Below are positions 1-12,900 of a stretch of 64,000 nucleotides of DNA, piece after piece. The stretch spans positions 22,300,717 through 22,364,716 of the forward strand of contig CM077828.1 of the NCBI GenBank assembly GCA_039720395.1. Reading direction: 5' to 3'. The notes below the pieces were generated by a model. That model ran no database searches and was not told where the DNA came from. It saw only the letters and a program-made list of their open reading frames with translations. Position numbers and translations under genes: made by a program. The first letter of the stretch is position 1. Each line of letters starts with the position of its first letter. The stretch is from Liquidambar formosana. Taxonomy: Eukaryota; Streptophyta; Magnoliopsida; Saxifragales; Altingiaceae.

Positions 1-391
1 TAGGCCTCAAAAACGTAAAGTAGTATACTTTACGTTTCTCCCCTCTCCCTTTGTGTTTCCTAAGTTTTCTGTCTCAGATCTGTTATATACCCTCCAGATT
101 CATGCCAACGGACGGCCTATAGTAAACCGGATGGCCACAATGAGATTTCCGACTACACCACCGTCTAAAGCCTTGTGGGTTTTCACTTTTGAGCCTTGGA
201 TGAACCAGATCCATGGCTGTCAAACCATCGCTGGCATGAAGAAAATGGGTTTGACTGTTTGAGAGCACGGGCTGAGTTTGTTGCCCAAACATCTTTATTG
301 CAAACGATGTTGTTTTTTGGAGGGCAAAAAAGTCATTTTCAAGTTGCCGTTAACTCTGTCTATGATTTCTGGTCAATGCTGATATTAGGTA
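1..391. other. Left edge, probably transposon remnant
   Basis: No convincing gene. The last part (about 300-399) is the continuation of a repeat arm that resumes at 1018 after the inserted hAT-like element. That arm resembles, in reverse orientation, the left end of the element at 31638. Short open frames here have no recognisable homology and overlap on both strands. Confidence 0.4.
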
Positions 392-399
392 CCAAATTG

Positions 400-1017
400 T
401 AGGGGTGTTAATGGTTCGGTTTGGTTCGGTTTTAGGGGAGATTTCAAACCAAACCATTATACTTCGGTTTTGTTCCTCCCAAACCAAAACCAAACCAGAC
501 CATAAAAAAACCCAAACCAAACCAAACCATTATATTTCAGTTTTGTTCGGTTCGGTTTCAGTTTTAACCTATCAAATAACAACAAAAAATTGAAAATGAA
601 AAAAATGACATGCCAAACTCTAAATAAAAACATTTTTAATAAAAGCATTACATTAGCAACTAAAAAAAACAAACATTGTATCAAAATAGAAACATATTGA
701 CGTATATCAATATGTCAATATCACACACAACATTAATAGCTAGTTTAGTACATGCCAATCTAAAAAAGAGAAAACAATAACAAACTTAAAATCAACAAAC
801 AAGCCCATTACCTATTTTACCCTTATTAGAATTGGGAATTTACAAACTTTAAGTTTATATATATATATATTTTTTTTTTTTCGGTTTTTTCGGTTTTTCG
901 GTTTGGTTTGATTTTTTAAAACTTAAAACCAAAACCAAACCTAATGACAAAAAAACCAAACCAAACCGTCCGGTTCGATTTGGTTCTCGGTTTTAACCAA
1001 AACCATTAACACCCCTA
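400..1017. mobile_element. hAT-like MITE, 618 bp
   Basis: The element opens with TAGGGGTGTTAATGGTT and closes with its near-exact reverse complement (AACCATTAACACCCCTA with small differences). Both ends are rich in CGGTTTGGTT-type repeats. It is flanked by a perfect 8-bp direct duplication, ccaaattg, at 392-399 and 1018-1025. An 8-bp duplication and a TAGGGGTG terminus are typical of the hAT superfamily. There is no transposase frame, so it is non-autonomous. A second copy lies at 29958-30624. Confidence 0.85.
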
Positions 1018-1094
1018 CCAAATTGATGGCAATTGAAATTTGGGACCCTCAAGTGAAACATGCTCAAACTCTGAACCCTTAAGTGTAATTTATC
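1018..1094. repeat. Right arm of a MULE-like repeat, split by the hAT element
   Basis: Read in reverse complement, this stretch (taaattacacttaagggtt, then cagagtttgag and gtttcacttgagggtccc) matches the left arm of the element at 31638 closely. Joining 1018 onward to the sequence before 400 restores a continuous arm, so it was the target of the hAT-like insertion. The other arm would lie left of the window. Confidence 0.6.
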
Positions 1095-1322
1095 TTATTT
1101 TTTATAATAATAAAAATATTATATATTATTGTATGATTTTTTATTTTTTTATATTATTGAATAACTGATAAATTTGATGACATGACACGTGTTAAAACAA
1201 AGAGCGGCTGAAAAAACCACTTTGCAAAAGTCTACTCCACTGTCCTTGCATACAAGATGCAAAAATGGCTGCCCTAGATAGATTTGATGTTTGTTTTTTT
1301 CAGACTTAGGAACATGGAGCGC

Positions 1323-1329
1323 TATAAAA
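1323..1329 (+). promoter_or_regulatory. TATA-box candidate of CstF50
   Basis: TATAAAA lies 133 bases before the CstF50 start codon. The spacing would give a 5' leader of about 100 bases. The match is to the general plant TATA consensus only. Confidence 0.4.
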
Positions 1330-1461
1330 CTGGTTCAGATTATTACCACTTCTAAGTCACATTAGAGAGAAAACGCAAACAGTAGAGACTTTTACACACA
1401 GAGAGGCATTTCAGCTTTGGAGCCAAATAATTAGGGTTTTGGTGGTTGTGAGATTCCAGCA

Positions 1462-4400
1462 ATGGCTGATAATAACAGGCTGGAGCAGACCTTGCAAGAC
1501 GGCAAGCTGTTCCGTCAGGTCAACTCCCTGATCGTCGCTCATCTTCGCGACAACAATCTCAATCAGGCAAGCACTTAAATACATATATTTTAATATTTTC
1601 TGTTTGGTTGATGAGAAAAAATGTAGGAAAATGAGAGAAAATAGAATTTCAAACTAACCCATTTGAGCCTGGGATGAAGTATTTGGCTCAGTTACCAACT
1701 TCAAGGTTACTATTATTGTTTTCCGCTTCGGCTGCCGAGAAAATGGAGGGGAAAGAAGAGGAAAGGGAAATTTGAATACCTGATGTTTTACGTTATTTTG
1801 GTTTCTGGGAAATGGGCACTCACCTCATGACCTTAACCAAGTCAAATAGTTGTATTAGGTTTAGCTGAGTGGAGGTTTATGCTTTTTCAGGGTCTTAGAT
1901 TTAAATTTTAAATATTTTTTTTCCTATAATTTTCTCAGCAACCAAACGGTGCATTTCTTTTCCTCTGCTTTCTCAACAGCCAAACAGTGCATCAATGATC
2001 TTTTTATGATTGGGATTTTGGCTTTCCCTGAATTATTTCCTTTGTAGGCTGCAAGTGCTGTTGCTTCGGCAACCATGACACCATTAAATGTTGAAGCCCC
2101 TCCGAACAAGCTTGTTGATTTGGTTGCCAAGGTTTGCAATTGCTTGCTAAGGCTTTTGTTCTCTGTTTTCTATATATATATATATATATTGCTGTGGTGG
2201 GTTTTTGTGTATGATTGCTGGGTAAAAGGAAAATAGAGGTTTTTTTGGTTCTAAGGTGTAAACAGGGTCTTGCAGTGGAGAAAGATGAGGTGCTAAGAGG
2301 GGTTTCTTCGTCCTTGTTTGATTTGGGTGCGGCAGTACCTGCGGCATATGGGCTGATCCCAGCTCCTCGCACTGTTAGCGTTGATTTCAGGTAAATAATT
2401 CCCCTTAAGTATTGTATTTCTTTGTGATTTTCCAAATTCTAGTATCATGGGCTGTTGCCTCTGATACTTAACACCATGGTTTTAAATGTCATTGGGGAAT
2501 ATATATATTTTATTATAAAAAATTAAGAACAACAGTTAATGTTCTTCGAGGATGTAATGCCATTTAGTGGTGGTTGTGGGTCATAAGACATCCTCTCTTA
2601 TTCCATATTTTTCAGTAGAGAGAGTGCTCTACTACGCACGCATTAGAAAAGAGAGTGCCCTTTGCAGCTTGTTTGAAGGTTGTTCTATCTACCATCTTAA
2701 GAAATATTTTTCTTTTCTGGACAATAATTTGGCCTCCCTCACCAATTATGTAACCACCCTCTTTAGCTAACAAGTGGCTGAAACGAGAGGTCAGTTCTTA
2801 CTGAAAACCTATTAGCAGCAATTCACAATTTCTTGATGTCACAATTGTTCTGTTGATCGTAATTGTTTGAAACTCTTTTCCTAGGAGGGAATTGGTTTTC
2901 TGAAAGCAATGGGAATTGTCTCTGAAAATTTTAGAGAAACCTTTTTCGTTAAAAGGCTTATGAGATCAATGTTTACCATTGAAGATGTCTATGGAACCTC
3001 CAGGGAACGGGTTTCCCAATGTTTTCATTACATTAGTTAAAATCTATGAACATTTTTTAATTCTTGCTATTTGTTTCTGGCTTTCTGCATAGTTTATCTT
3101 CAGATTTTTCTTAGGTTTTCCAGTTGTATTCAAAGTATATCCCCATACCACATTTCTCATTTTTATTTTTTTAAACTGAAAAATAAAAATTTGGGTTGCA
3201 CTTCTCACAAATGCTTCTTATGTCATCTTCTATTGCTGGTCTGGTTATAATGCTTTTAAATAGACTACTCGGGGGCATGGGGACGCAAGGTACCCCTATC
3301 TCCAATTAGTGAGATTTGCTGTTATATTTTTGTTTAAGCTATCCTAAATTAAACAGCTAATACATGTCTTTTTCCAAACCAGTGCCATGCAGGATACGAA
3401 AGGCTCATCAAAGAGTTTTCCAAAGCATGAGACACGGCATGTTTCAGAGCATAAGGTATACTGTATACATTCATGGGAAAGATGATTGGATAATATATTT
3501 TTTGTGTTACTTTCTTATGGCTGGATATGCTTCATATTACTTGCTTCTGGGAATCTAATCTGGATTAGTGGGTTAAATTTTGTAGAATATTGCCCGCTGT
3601 GCAAGGTTTAGTGCTGATGGGAGGTTTGTTGCTACTGGGAGTGCAGACACATCAATTAAGCTCTTTGAGGTGTTGATTCTCTTAGTTTTATATGATCAAT
3701 GTTCCTTTCAACTTGGACTTGGTCTAACTCATAGTCCACTTTTCTATTGCAGATTTCAAAAATTAAGCAGATGATGCTGCCAGATTCAAGGGAAGGTCCA
3801 GTGCGACCTGTTATACGCACATTTTATGACCATTTACAAGTAAATCCTTGCAACTCTAAAAATGGTGTTCATGATGAACAACCCAGTTACCAAGCTGTTG
3901 CACCATGCCAATTGCTGCCTGAATTACTTATGCAGAATGTTTTCTATCTAGGCTGAATCAAGCTAAAGCCTCTTATGTTGAATTCAATACAACTCTATGG
4001 ATGCATTTTTATTAAAAAGAATTGACTATGAATTTGTCAAGTAGAATTTAGTTTACCTGGCTGGTACAAAATTTAATCATGGTGACTTCTAGAGTTTGGC
4101 GCCTAAATTATTTGTGTTTGGTCTGAATTTATAAACAGCACAAACTCGTGAATTGTGAGCTTGTAGTTAGCGTATTTAGTTAATTTCTAGAAGCACTCAT
4201 CAGCGTAGTTGCCAAAGTGGGAAACAGGTGTCGGACGGTGTTTTAGAAATTGTTAGCAGGAAATAGCCCTGGAAATAATTGATCTTGAATGAATTTGTCC
4301 CCTTGTACAATGGGTGCTATTATAGGTGCACAATCTTTTCTTTGAAATTTTTCCAAAACCGTTTCAATGTAGGTGCTTTGAGATAGTCCTAAAATCCGTT

Positions 4401-6018
4401 GTGATTTGTATATATGAATCTCTGTGCCAATGACATAAGAGACTTCACCTAAATCCTTCATTTCAAAGTTTTGCTGGAGTAACTATTTTGTCTCATATAG
4501 CAAAGCCAAGTCGCTGCTCGCAAGTAGAATACCATCCACATATAGGACTAGAAAGATATATTTTATGCGTATTGCCAATTACATCTCAGCCAGCCAACAC
4601 AATTTTCCAAACCTCTTGTTTATTTAGTCACACATGTATCTCCAGTTCCTTAAACGAACTTATTTCCTGGGAACCGTATTGTCCAGTTCAAAATGTAGTC
4701 TCTTGATGTTTGGAGCTGCGTGACATGCTCTACAATTATCTCAATCTAGAATGACAAACTTTTTATTGCCCAAAGAGCACATTCTCTTCTCTTTTTTAGC
4801 AACTGTTAATGCTAATTACAATGCTCACTCTCCTTAGGGACAAAGTTTATTATTATTATTATTACTATGAACTTCTTGTCTTCTGATCCCTTTGCAAATG
4901 TGTGATCAGGAGATCTTGTTCCCCAAAGTTTCAACTTATGTTTTCGAGAAAGAATGTCCCATTCACTTGATTTTTCTGGTGATGAAAAGCTCCCAAATTT
5001 TCTTTATTACATGGGCCTTGAGCTCACAGGTTTTCAGAGGCCTAAATTTTTTTGTAGATAGCTCATCCAATTTGTAGCATTGCTGGACTGTAGTTTTGTT
5101 TTGTTTACTCACAGTCTCACAGTAAAAGGGGCTTCCCCCTTTCTTATGAATTCATTTTGCCTATTGGTAAATGAATAACTAAAGCTACATATGACCTGCT
5201 TTCTAAAGCTATTAAGTAGCTTGGGATTACTCATACTTAATTTACTTTAGCTACCTCAAAAACAAGAAATATCTTGATGTATGTTGGAATTTTTATGTTT
5301 GTTCAAGCTTATTCTAATCAATTTGGTGCAATTTGAATCAAGTTTAGCCATTGTACTTTTGTTTACGTTGATTGGAGGATGTCTCAGGATCTGCCTTCTT
5401 TTGTCTAATGCTTTACTGATACAACTGCAGCCAATTAATGATTTGGATTTCCATCCTCAAAACACTGTTCTGATATCCGGGGCCAAAGATCACACAATAA
5501 AGTATGACTGCTTCTAGACTTGTAGTTAACTTTGAATTTGAGCTACATCTTTTTCCCGTCTTCTTTTAGATTTATATATACCCGCCTTAAAAATTACACT
5601 CTTCAATGGTAATTAGATGGTATTGGCCCTTCATACTTGACACTATGCTCTGATAGTCTGATTATTGTCATTTAGCTATTGCATTTTTTTTTTGGTGTCA
5701 GGTTCTTTGATTTTTCAAAAGCAACTGCAAAGAGAGCATTCAGAGTTATCCAGGTTTCGCTTGTCTTTTTACAATATATTTAAGCATGACCTTTGAATAT
5801 GAAAGTGAAGTTTAGGACTTCTTTATGGCTTTGTAAACGTAAAATGACATTCTTTGTGCAAATTTTGTATTTCTAATGCCACAGGACACTCACAATGTCC
5901 GCTCTGTATCTTTTCATCCTTCCGGTGATTTTCTTTTGGCGGGTAATTATTTTCTTAACATTTTTATTTTTATTTTTATTACTCCATATTATTTTTGTAT
6001 ATTTGTTAGTTTTACTCT

Positions 6019-6050
<32 letters not shown>

Positions 6051-9000
6051 AAAGGACAGTCGCAAACCACTCACAACCTTACAACTTTAAGACATAAAAA
6101 AAAACTATGGAAGCACATCTGATCAACCAAAAACTCTGATCAACTCCACCCTAAAAGAAGACCTATGAAAGTATGATTTAGTCTCTCTACAGAAAAATCA
6201 ACTCCTTCAAATATTCTTTTGTTTCTCTCCTTCCAAATGGTCCCAAAAAAATAGCATGAGGTGCCATTTTCCAAAAAGCCAGCAACTCCTTGTTTCTGCT
6301 CCTACATCCCCACCCTTGTAGCAACTGACAAATCGAAAGTGGCATCACCCTACTGAATCCCAAAAATCTCAAAGCAATAGTCCCACAACAATTTGCCACA
6401 CTGCAGTGCAGAAGAAGATGATCCTTTGTTTACATATGAGTTTTACACATCTCTGATCTTACACTTATTAGACATAGCAAAACCCCTCATTTTAAGAACA
6501 TCAATAGTGAGACACTTCCTCCAGGTGGCCGTCCAGGTAAAAAAGGACACCTTAGAGGGGACAGCAGGCAACCAAATCCTAGCAGCCGGGGAGAAACCCC
6601 TCTCGAATCTATTCAGAGAACCAAAAAATAAAAATAAAAATAAAAAATAATTTATGAAATAGATCATGATGAACTTATTCTATGGAAGGGAAACCATGTG
6701 TGAAATTGTTTGCTTACTATATGTTTCAAGCCTGATAATAGGCTGGAATTTGCCTTCACTTTTTGGCTTGCTTATTATATGGTTAAAGCACTTCATTTTT
6801 GCACCTCAGCTGATTTGTCAAATGGTGAGTGAAGCTTGGCCATGTTAGCCTTTTGGAATACCGTTGGATCTTGTAAATCAAATGGCTTAAAAATGAGGTG
6901 CAAAAATGAAGTGCTTTATATGAGTCCCTCAATCCTAAACCTTTAAAAAATAACATATATATATCTTTTTTCAATGTAACCACCTTTCATCCAAGAATTA
7001 TGCATTTATAATAAGATTTAATACTGTTGTTAGAACTTAAATATTACTTTTGTTTCCTGCTGTGAATCTGCTGCTGATGAGGTCAAAAAATTAAAATTAC
7101 AGGGACTGATCATCCAATTGCACACTTGTATGATATCAATACTTTTCAGTGTTACCTATCTGCAAATGTTCAAGAGATTGGTGTTAATGGAGCCATAAAT
7201 CAGGCATAGTCAACATGCACTCTTTTCAATCTAAAAGGATCATCTATTTACATCTTACCGATGAAAATCCTGGCCATTAAGGTAATCAGTTCCATCTATT
7301 TGGTCATGCAGGTGAGGTATTCATCTACTGGTGGCATGTATGTAACAGCCTCTAAAGATGGTGCTATTCGGTTATGGGATGGGGTAACCGCCAATTGTGT
7401 GCGCTCCATAGTTGGTGCACATGGAACAGCAGAGGTTACCAGTGCAAATTTTACAAAGGATCAAAGGTACATATTCCAAAGAAGCTTTAAAATTAAGTTA
7501 AAAGTGTGTGTGTGTGTGTCTAGATAGTGACCTTCTTACGAAAAGCTTAGTGAAAACATGCTATTTCATGAATTGTTGATGACATATGATTGATGAATGA
7601 TTTTGAAACATGTTTCTATGGAATGTGGTTCTAAATAAGCTGGATTTGGAATGAGGAAAAGTTTGCTCTAATTAAGATTTTTTTTTTCTTTAAAGCTCTA
7701 ATTAAGATAATCAGTGATAGTAATGATGACCTTAAAGATTAAAAAGTTGATACACGCCTTGTACTTTCTGAGTCTTGTTGAGTTATTATTCATATATTAG
7801 CTGCAACAACTAACAATCTTAATTCTATTAGTCAAGATGTAACAGCTTTGTGTTTTTCCCCAGATAACAGATCAAAATTATAGTTTACAGGATGTAATTT
7901 ATACTATTATGATAGCACACACTACACGCCAAGTCCCAATAATCTTACTAGTAAAGTAATTAAATATCCTTCTCAGATAAGAAATCACTTTTAGGGCCAT
8001 TTGTTTATTATTACACTCAGATTGGATCTGACACCTTTCAAGTGTTGGCTTTGCAAAATGATTTCCAGGTTTGTTCTTTCTTGTGGGAAGGATTCTACCG
8101 TGAAGCTTTGGGAAGTTGGCACTGGAAGATTGATCAAACAATATCTCGGAGCTACACATACACAGTTACGGTGCCAGGTATATCTCTATAGTCTGGAAAG
8201 GCCGCCTTTGGAGAGTTTGTGTCAGGCATCCACATGTTTGCATCCATTTTTATGAAACCTCAATTTTATGATGTTCAAAAAGTAGAAGTTAAAAACCACG
8301 CTAGGACAACCCAAGATTTAAGTGGGGGGCTGTGGCGGTGGGTTATTGCGCTAGTCTCCCCAAGGGTTTAGGTTCCATGGGTGGGTCCAAAGGACCTTGC
8401 TGTGGAATGGTTCCCCCGTTATCAGAAAAAAAAAGAAAAGAAAAAGGTTAAAAACCATGTAAGGAGGTTTTCATAGTTGTCAGGGGAAAGGAGCTGGTTC
8501 CAAAACTGCTATTGACTATGTGTGTTGATAGGATTTGCATGGTTTGGTAATTCATTTGCATTGTGCTTGCAAGTATTCTATAATTGCTGGAGCAGAATAG
8601 TGCACCCAAATGCTATGAACGGGAAAAAGAAGTGTTGCATAAAAAAAAAAAAAATCTCTTTCCTCACGGGAAGTAGGTGTGCTACTGGATTTCATGAATA
8701 GGAAAATTAGAAAACATGGGAGTTAGAAATTTTTCATGTATTTTAAGTGTTCTAAAAGTACTACTATACCATCATTTGCAGCTTACAACCCAGTATATAT
8801 CAGAAGCAAGGATCTGTTAGGTATTAAGTAGGCATCTTTTAATAAGCCTGGCCTTCACTTTAGAAGTGTAGGCTACCAGGTGACATGCAATGCCTGTGTG
8901 GAAATTGCAAGTGGCTACAGAACCAAATTTTGGTTATTTTGGGGTTGTGAAAAATGAGATTATTCAGCTTGATCAGGAAGGAAATAAAAAGGGAAAAAGG

Positions 9001-9644
9001 GAAATTGATATTAATCAGGAATACTTATTTGGATCATGAGAGTACCCACCGGTAACGAAAACATGAATATACAACTGTAATTGAAAATACATCTCTGGCC
9101 GAACTGGGGGAATCTGGTCATGATGTTGGATGGGCCACGCCCACAGATTACAGTCGCAGAAATGTTAGTAAAGATGCTTAGAAGATTTTTTTTTTTTTTT
9201 TTTTGTTTGTCATTTTCATTTAATCATTCCCATACACTATTTTATACGGAGAAATAGGTCACTATCTCACTTTAATGTGGAAAAGTAAATTCCATCTACT
9301 ATGGTGTTAACATGGTCATAGTCTCAGATGCTTAAATCTGTTCTCTGCAGGCCATTTTCAATGATACAGAAGAATTTGTACTATCCATAGATGAATCAAG
9401 CAACGAGGTTAGTTTAAATTTCCTCAGTTGACAGTGTGATAATGTAAGTTCATTCATTGGGGTTTAACTGATTAATCTGGGTTTACAGATTGTTATCTGG
9501 GATGCTCTGACCACAGAAAGAGTGGCGAGGTGGCCTTCCAACCATATCGGTGCACCCCGTTGGCTTGAGCACTCACCGACGGAGGCAGCATTTGTTTCTT
9601 GTGGGACTGACAGATCGGTACGGTTTTGGAAGGAAATTCTTTAG
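1462..9644 (+). CDS. CSTF50: Cleavage stimulation factor subunit 50 (CstF50), WD40 protein
   Basis: CstF50 is a nuclear subunit of the cleavage stimulation factor, which recognises the downstream element of pre-mRNA during 3'-end cleavage and polyadenylation. Fourteen coding exons join without a break: 1462-1566, 2048-2131, 2266-2390, 3383-3455, 3586-3669, 3753-3839, 5431-5501, 5702-5753, 5885-5942, 7103-7203, 7312-7466, 8069-8177, 9351-9407, 9489-9644. The product is 438 aa (Arabidopsis about 429). The N-terminal 60 residues (LEQTLQDGKLFRQVNSLIV) form the dimerisation region. From about residue 115 come WD40 repeats, with motifs such as SADTSIKLFE, SKDGAIRLWDG and GKDSTVKLWE, ending in RFWKEIL. 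Introns 1 and 10 start with GC instead of GT; all others are GT-AG. Introns 6, 9 and 12 hold transposon fragments. The neighbour PNM1 is convergent. Confidence 0.95.
4243..4570 (-). mobile_element. Degenerate Ty1/copia reverse-transcriptase fragment in CstF50 intron 6
   Basis: The reverse strand encodes FLVLYVDGILLASSD, then after an in-frame stop LLQQNFEMKDLGEVSYVIG, then GLSQSTYIETVLEKF and APIVQGDKF. This order is that of the copia-type RVT_2 domain. The catalytic YVDD is YVDG here and a stop interrupts the frame, so it is dead. It lies antisense inside the 1.6-kb intron 3840-5430. No LTRs were found. Confidence 0.85.
6187..6667 (-). mobile_element. LINE zf-RVT fragment in CstF50 intron 9
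   Basis: Reverse-strand frames give PSKVSFFTWTATWRKCLTID, then VLKMRGFAMSNKC, and in a shifted frame LLAFWKMAPHAIF and WKERNKRIFE. These are hallmarks of the zinc-binding reverse-transcriptase-associated domain (zf-RVT) at the C-terminus of plant non-LTR elements. Frame changes and stops show it is a relic. It lies antisense in the intron 5943-7102. Confidence 0.8.
8301..8446 (+). mobile_element. SINE-like insertion in CstF50 intron 12
   Basis: A ~146-bp segment with a B-box-like ggttccatggg and an A-rich 3' tail is flanked by near-identical direct repeats, gttaaaaaccacg at 8288-8300 and gttaaaaaccatg at 8447-8459. Long target duplications with an A-tail indicate target-primed insertion of a short retroelement. 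The A box is only loosely matched, so the family is not named. Confidence 0.6.
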
Positions 9645-9900
9645 GTACATGGAAGGGGTTGGTATCTTTCTCAATGAGTCCTGCAGATTGAATGATAATG
9701 TTTCTTTTGAAGGATTCCACACTGTAAAACTACACGAGTGATGGAAATGGGGTGGATCTGCCCCTTTTTTTTTTCTTTTTGAATCACCAGAATCCCTCTA
9801 GAAATCTAAGGGTACATTGTAACATTTCTCTTTTTTCCTTTTACCCTGATGAGTACAACTTGTCATTTTCTAGGAAATCTATTGTAGTGATATTTTATTT

Positions 9901-9906
9901 AATAAA
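9901..9906 (+). terminator. Poly(A) signal candidate of CstF50
   Basis: AATAAA occurs 257 bases after the CstF50 stop codon in a T-rich context, a normal distance for a plant 3' UTR. Confidence 0.45.
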
Positions 9907-12900
9907 GAATCTTTTTATTGTAAGGAGCTTTATTGTGGGATCTAAGTAGTTTCTCTAATAATCTTCTGTACCACATTCACTGGCTTTTAAAATCTGAATG
10001 CTCAGGACATTCTCTAGTGGTCAAATGAAAATATGAAAAATTCATGAGATAATTATCTGGTGTGACGGATGCACGTGTCCTCCAAACACAAATCATTTGT
10101 CATGTGATGATACGTGACAGGTGTCTATGTCTTGGGAAGTGTACATATATCCCTCAGCACCTCCATTGCAGACTAATTTTAAAAAATTTAGGGGATCTGA
10201 GTCAATGGTGGGTTCTTGAAGACGCATGATTCTCGGTATTAACCAGTACTAGTGTCATCACCTTCTCAGGGACCCAATCCCCAGTTCTATCTCCATATTT
10301 CCTTTGTTGTTCCAGCCATGATCATTTTTAAATATCAACTCAAATGTAACACAATGTACATACCACAAAGGAAACATATGAAAATTTCTACTTTCGTATA
10401 ACCAAAATAACACTAAAAGGTGATGCCAATTATATCTACAATAGATAAGGATGAGCAGAGGAAGAATAAAAGCAAGCACACATGCACACGATAATATTAT
10501 AATTAAAATGCCAAACATACCCTCATCGATGAAAAAGAGAAAGAAGAAAATAATCAAACAGTTGCATATGTCCAGTATGGTTTGATTATTGAGATGCCAA
10601 ACAGGTTGTGGGTTAGAAAATCTCTCCTGTCTCCAACATGCTCAACTAGACTGCTATCAGGACTCAGGAGCCAACCTAGTGAAAGCATCAACTCCAATCA
10701 AAGAATCATATTAGATTATTAGCTCTTGTTGCCTCCAATCTATAATAGCTCCCAACAGTAAAGAGAAGACACTGAAATAATTGACAGCAACCCTTCACAC
10801 GAGTGATTTAAGAACTGAATTTATGAAATTCCACTTTCTGGTTTAGTTGCCAACAAAGAATGAAACTATACTCCATTCTTTTCCCTCATCTTCTCCACAA
10901 CAAACCAAGCCTCCTCGTAGCTTGTTGGCTTTGCATACTTGTTGCGAAGCACAAGTCAAGGGTTTGAGGCTGGTGAAGAGATACAGTGCAATACAGTTCA
11001 CACAGTAATGAACTTCATAAGCTAGCTAATTCATGCCAGCCACTGTTAGTTACAGAGATTTTGGATAAGTGAGAATATATATAACCAAAAGAAGAATATA
11101 CAACAAAGCTTAAGACCATGTATGAAGATCAATTAAAGTAATCTATCAACTTCTTAGAATATGTAACCAAATCCTAAGAAAAACTACTTTTTCCTGTCTC
11201 TGACAGACTCCTATCTGTTGATATTTGCAGCATAGATCAACCCATGTCAACCCATTTCAAAGATGCATCATTAGTCAGATTCAGCACAACATTTCTTACC
11301 CTGTTCGGGCAATAAATGCAAACCTTGACATATACATCTCTCTCTGGGCTCCTCATGGACAATTTATGCCAAAAGACTTGTCATTGTGATATGGCAGCAG
11401 GTATAAAAATTAATAATACAAAACACTGGAATTAGGTGTTCTAGCACAGAAAGGATTAACGATGATTCAAAAAAATTTAAATCCAACCTCTAGAGGACAG
11501 TACCATGAATTGTTTTTTTCCTCTTTAACTCTATCTACAGTGCCCTAACATCTTTCCTTGCTGCCTCCACTAATTTTTTTTTATGTATTTTTATTTTATA
11601 GGCAACCTTCACTTATATTGTCTTCTTTCTGCCTTCCTTTGTCTTTGTTGGACCTCTAACTTCATCAAAGCACTCCCCTTTACTAGCACATCCATTAGTC
11701 TTTGTTTCCCATCTTAGATGTCTTTCCCTCGTTTTGTCCTTGATTAGTCCCATCAATACTCTAGCATCTCACAAATGCATTTGTTACCTTATCTTCTTGA
11801 ATTGTGTTACCTCTTATATCTTTTCTTGAATTGTCACTCATCCATTTCAGTATCCTCATTTCAGCTACATCGATTTTTGAACCATTCTATACCATATACT
11901 AACATTGACCTTTTCGAATAAAAGTTTCCTTCTAACTTATCTATGATCATACAATGATTAAGAAGCACTTCATATGGCCTGTAGTAATTGAAGGTAACAA
12001 AAACTCACTTTTGAACATTACATAGCCATCAATTTCACTAAACCCTCATTTCTACTTCTACATTTATTAAAGTCAGATTCAATATATATTATCTTTCCAT
12101 ATTTTTGACTTTGAAGTAACTCCTACTCCGATTTCATCAACTAAACTATATAATCAGCACAACACTTACAAATGAGACCTTATCCTGAACTAACATGCAA
12201 AGGAAAAAAGATAAGGAAAATGCTACTTCTTTCTAACTATTTTCCCACCTCTCTCACGTGGGGTGGGACCACCCAAAGATAAATGCTTGATGTCAACCTT
12301 TGATGTAAGCCTATTGTGACTCGGAATTCACTTGTCTCTCCTCTAATATCTTATGCTAATTACTGTTCTGTCAAATATGTTCTCCATCACATCAATGTAT
12401 CTAATCACATCGTATGCTAATCACTACATCTTTCTTTTCCAAAATCCATTACATGGTCTTTGTACAGAGCATATCATATGCTTTTTATTTTTATTTGTAA
12501 CTTTTTTATAAGTCGATAAATACCATGTGAAGTACCTATTCTTCTCTCCATACCTTTTTATCAATCATTTGTACACACACACACACACACACATATATAT
12601 GAGAAAGACAATAATTTATATAGTTGATCCTTCTTCCATAATATCAAACTGGTTTTAACAAATTGACCAATGGTTCCATAAACTCACCAAATTATATAGC
12701 GAACAATTGAATAATGAAAGAAGGTATATGTCTTAACTCTCAGATGATTGGACCACAGAGTTTCAATATCATGTAGTTATATCTAACCAATTCAAATGGT
12801 AATTAAAAAATAAAAAACAAAAACAAAAATACCAAGGTCGATATAAAACCAGAGTGAAGATAATCACAACTGTACTAAACCCATAGATTAAACTATATAT

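Noticed and set aside
9550..9741. Alternative forward frame over the last CstF50 exon
   Set aside because: It is an out-of-frame shadow of the terminal WD40 exon.
10258..10557. 99-codon hydrophobic reverse frame after CstF50
   Set aside because: Low-complexity hydrophobic composition from AT-rich DNA, with no family.
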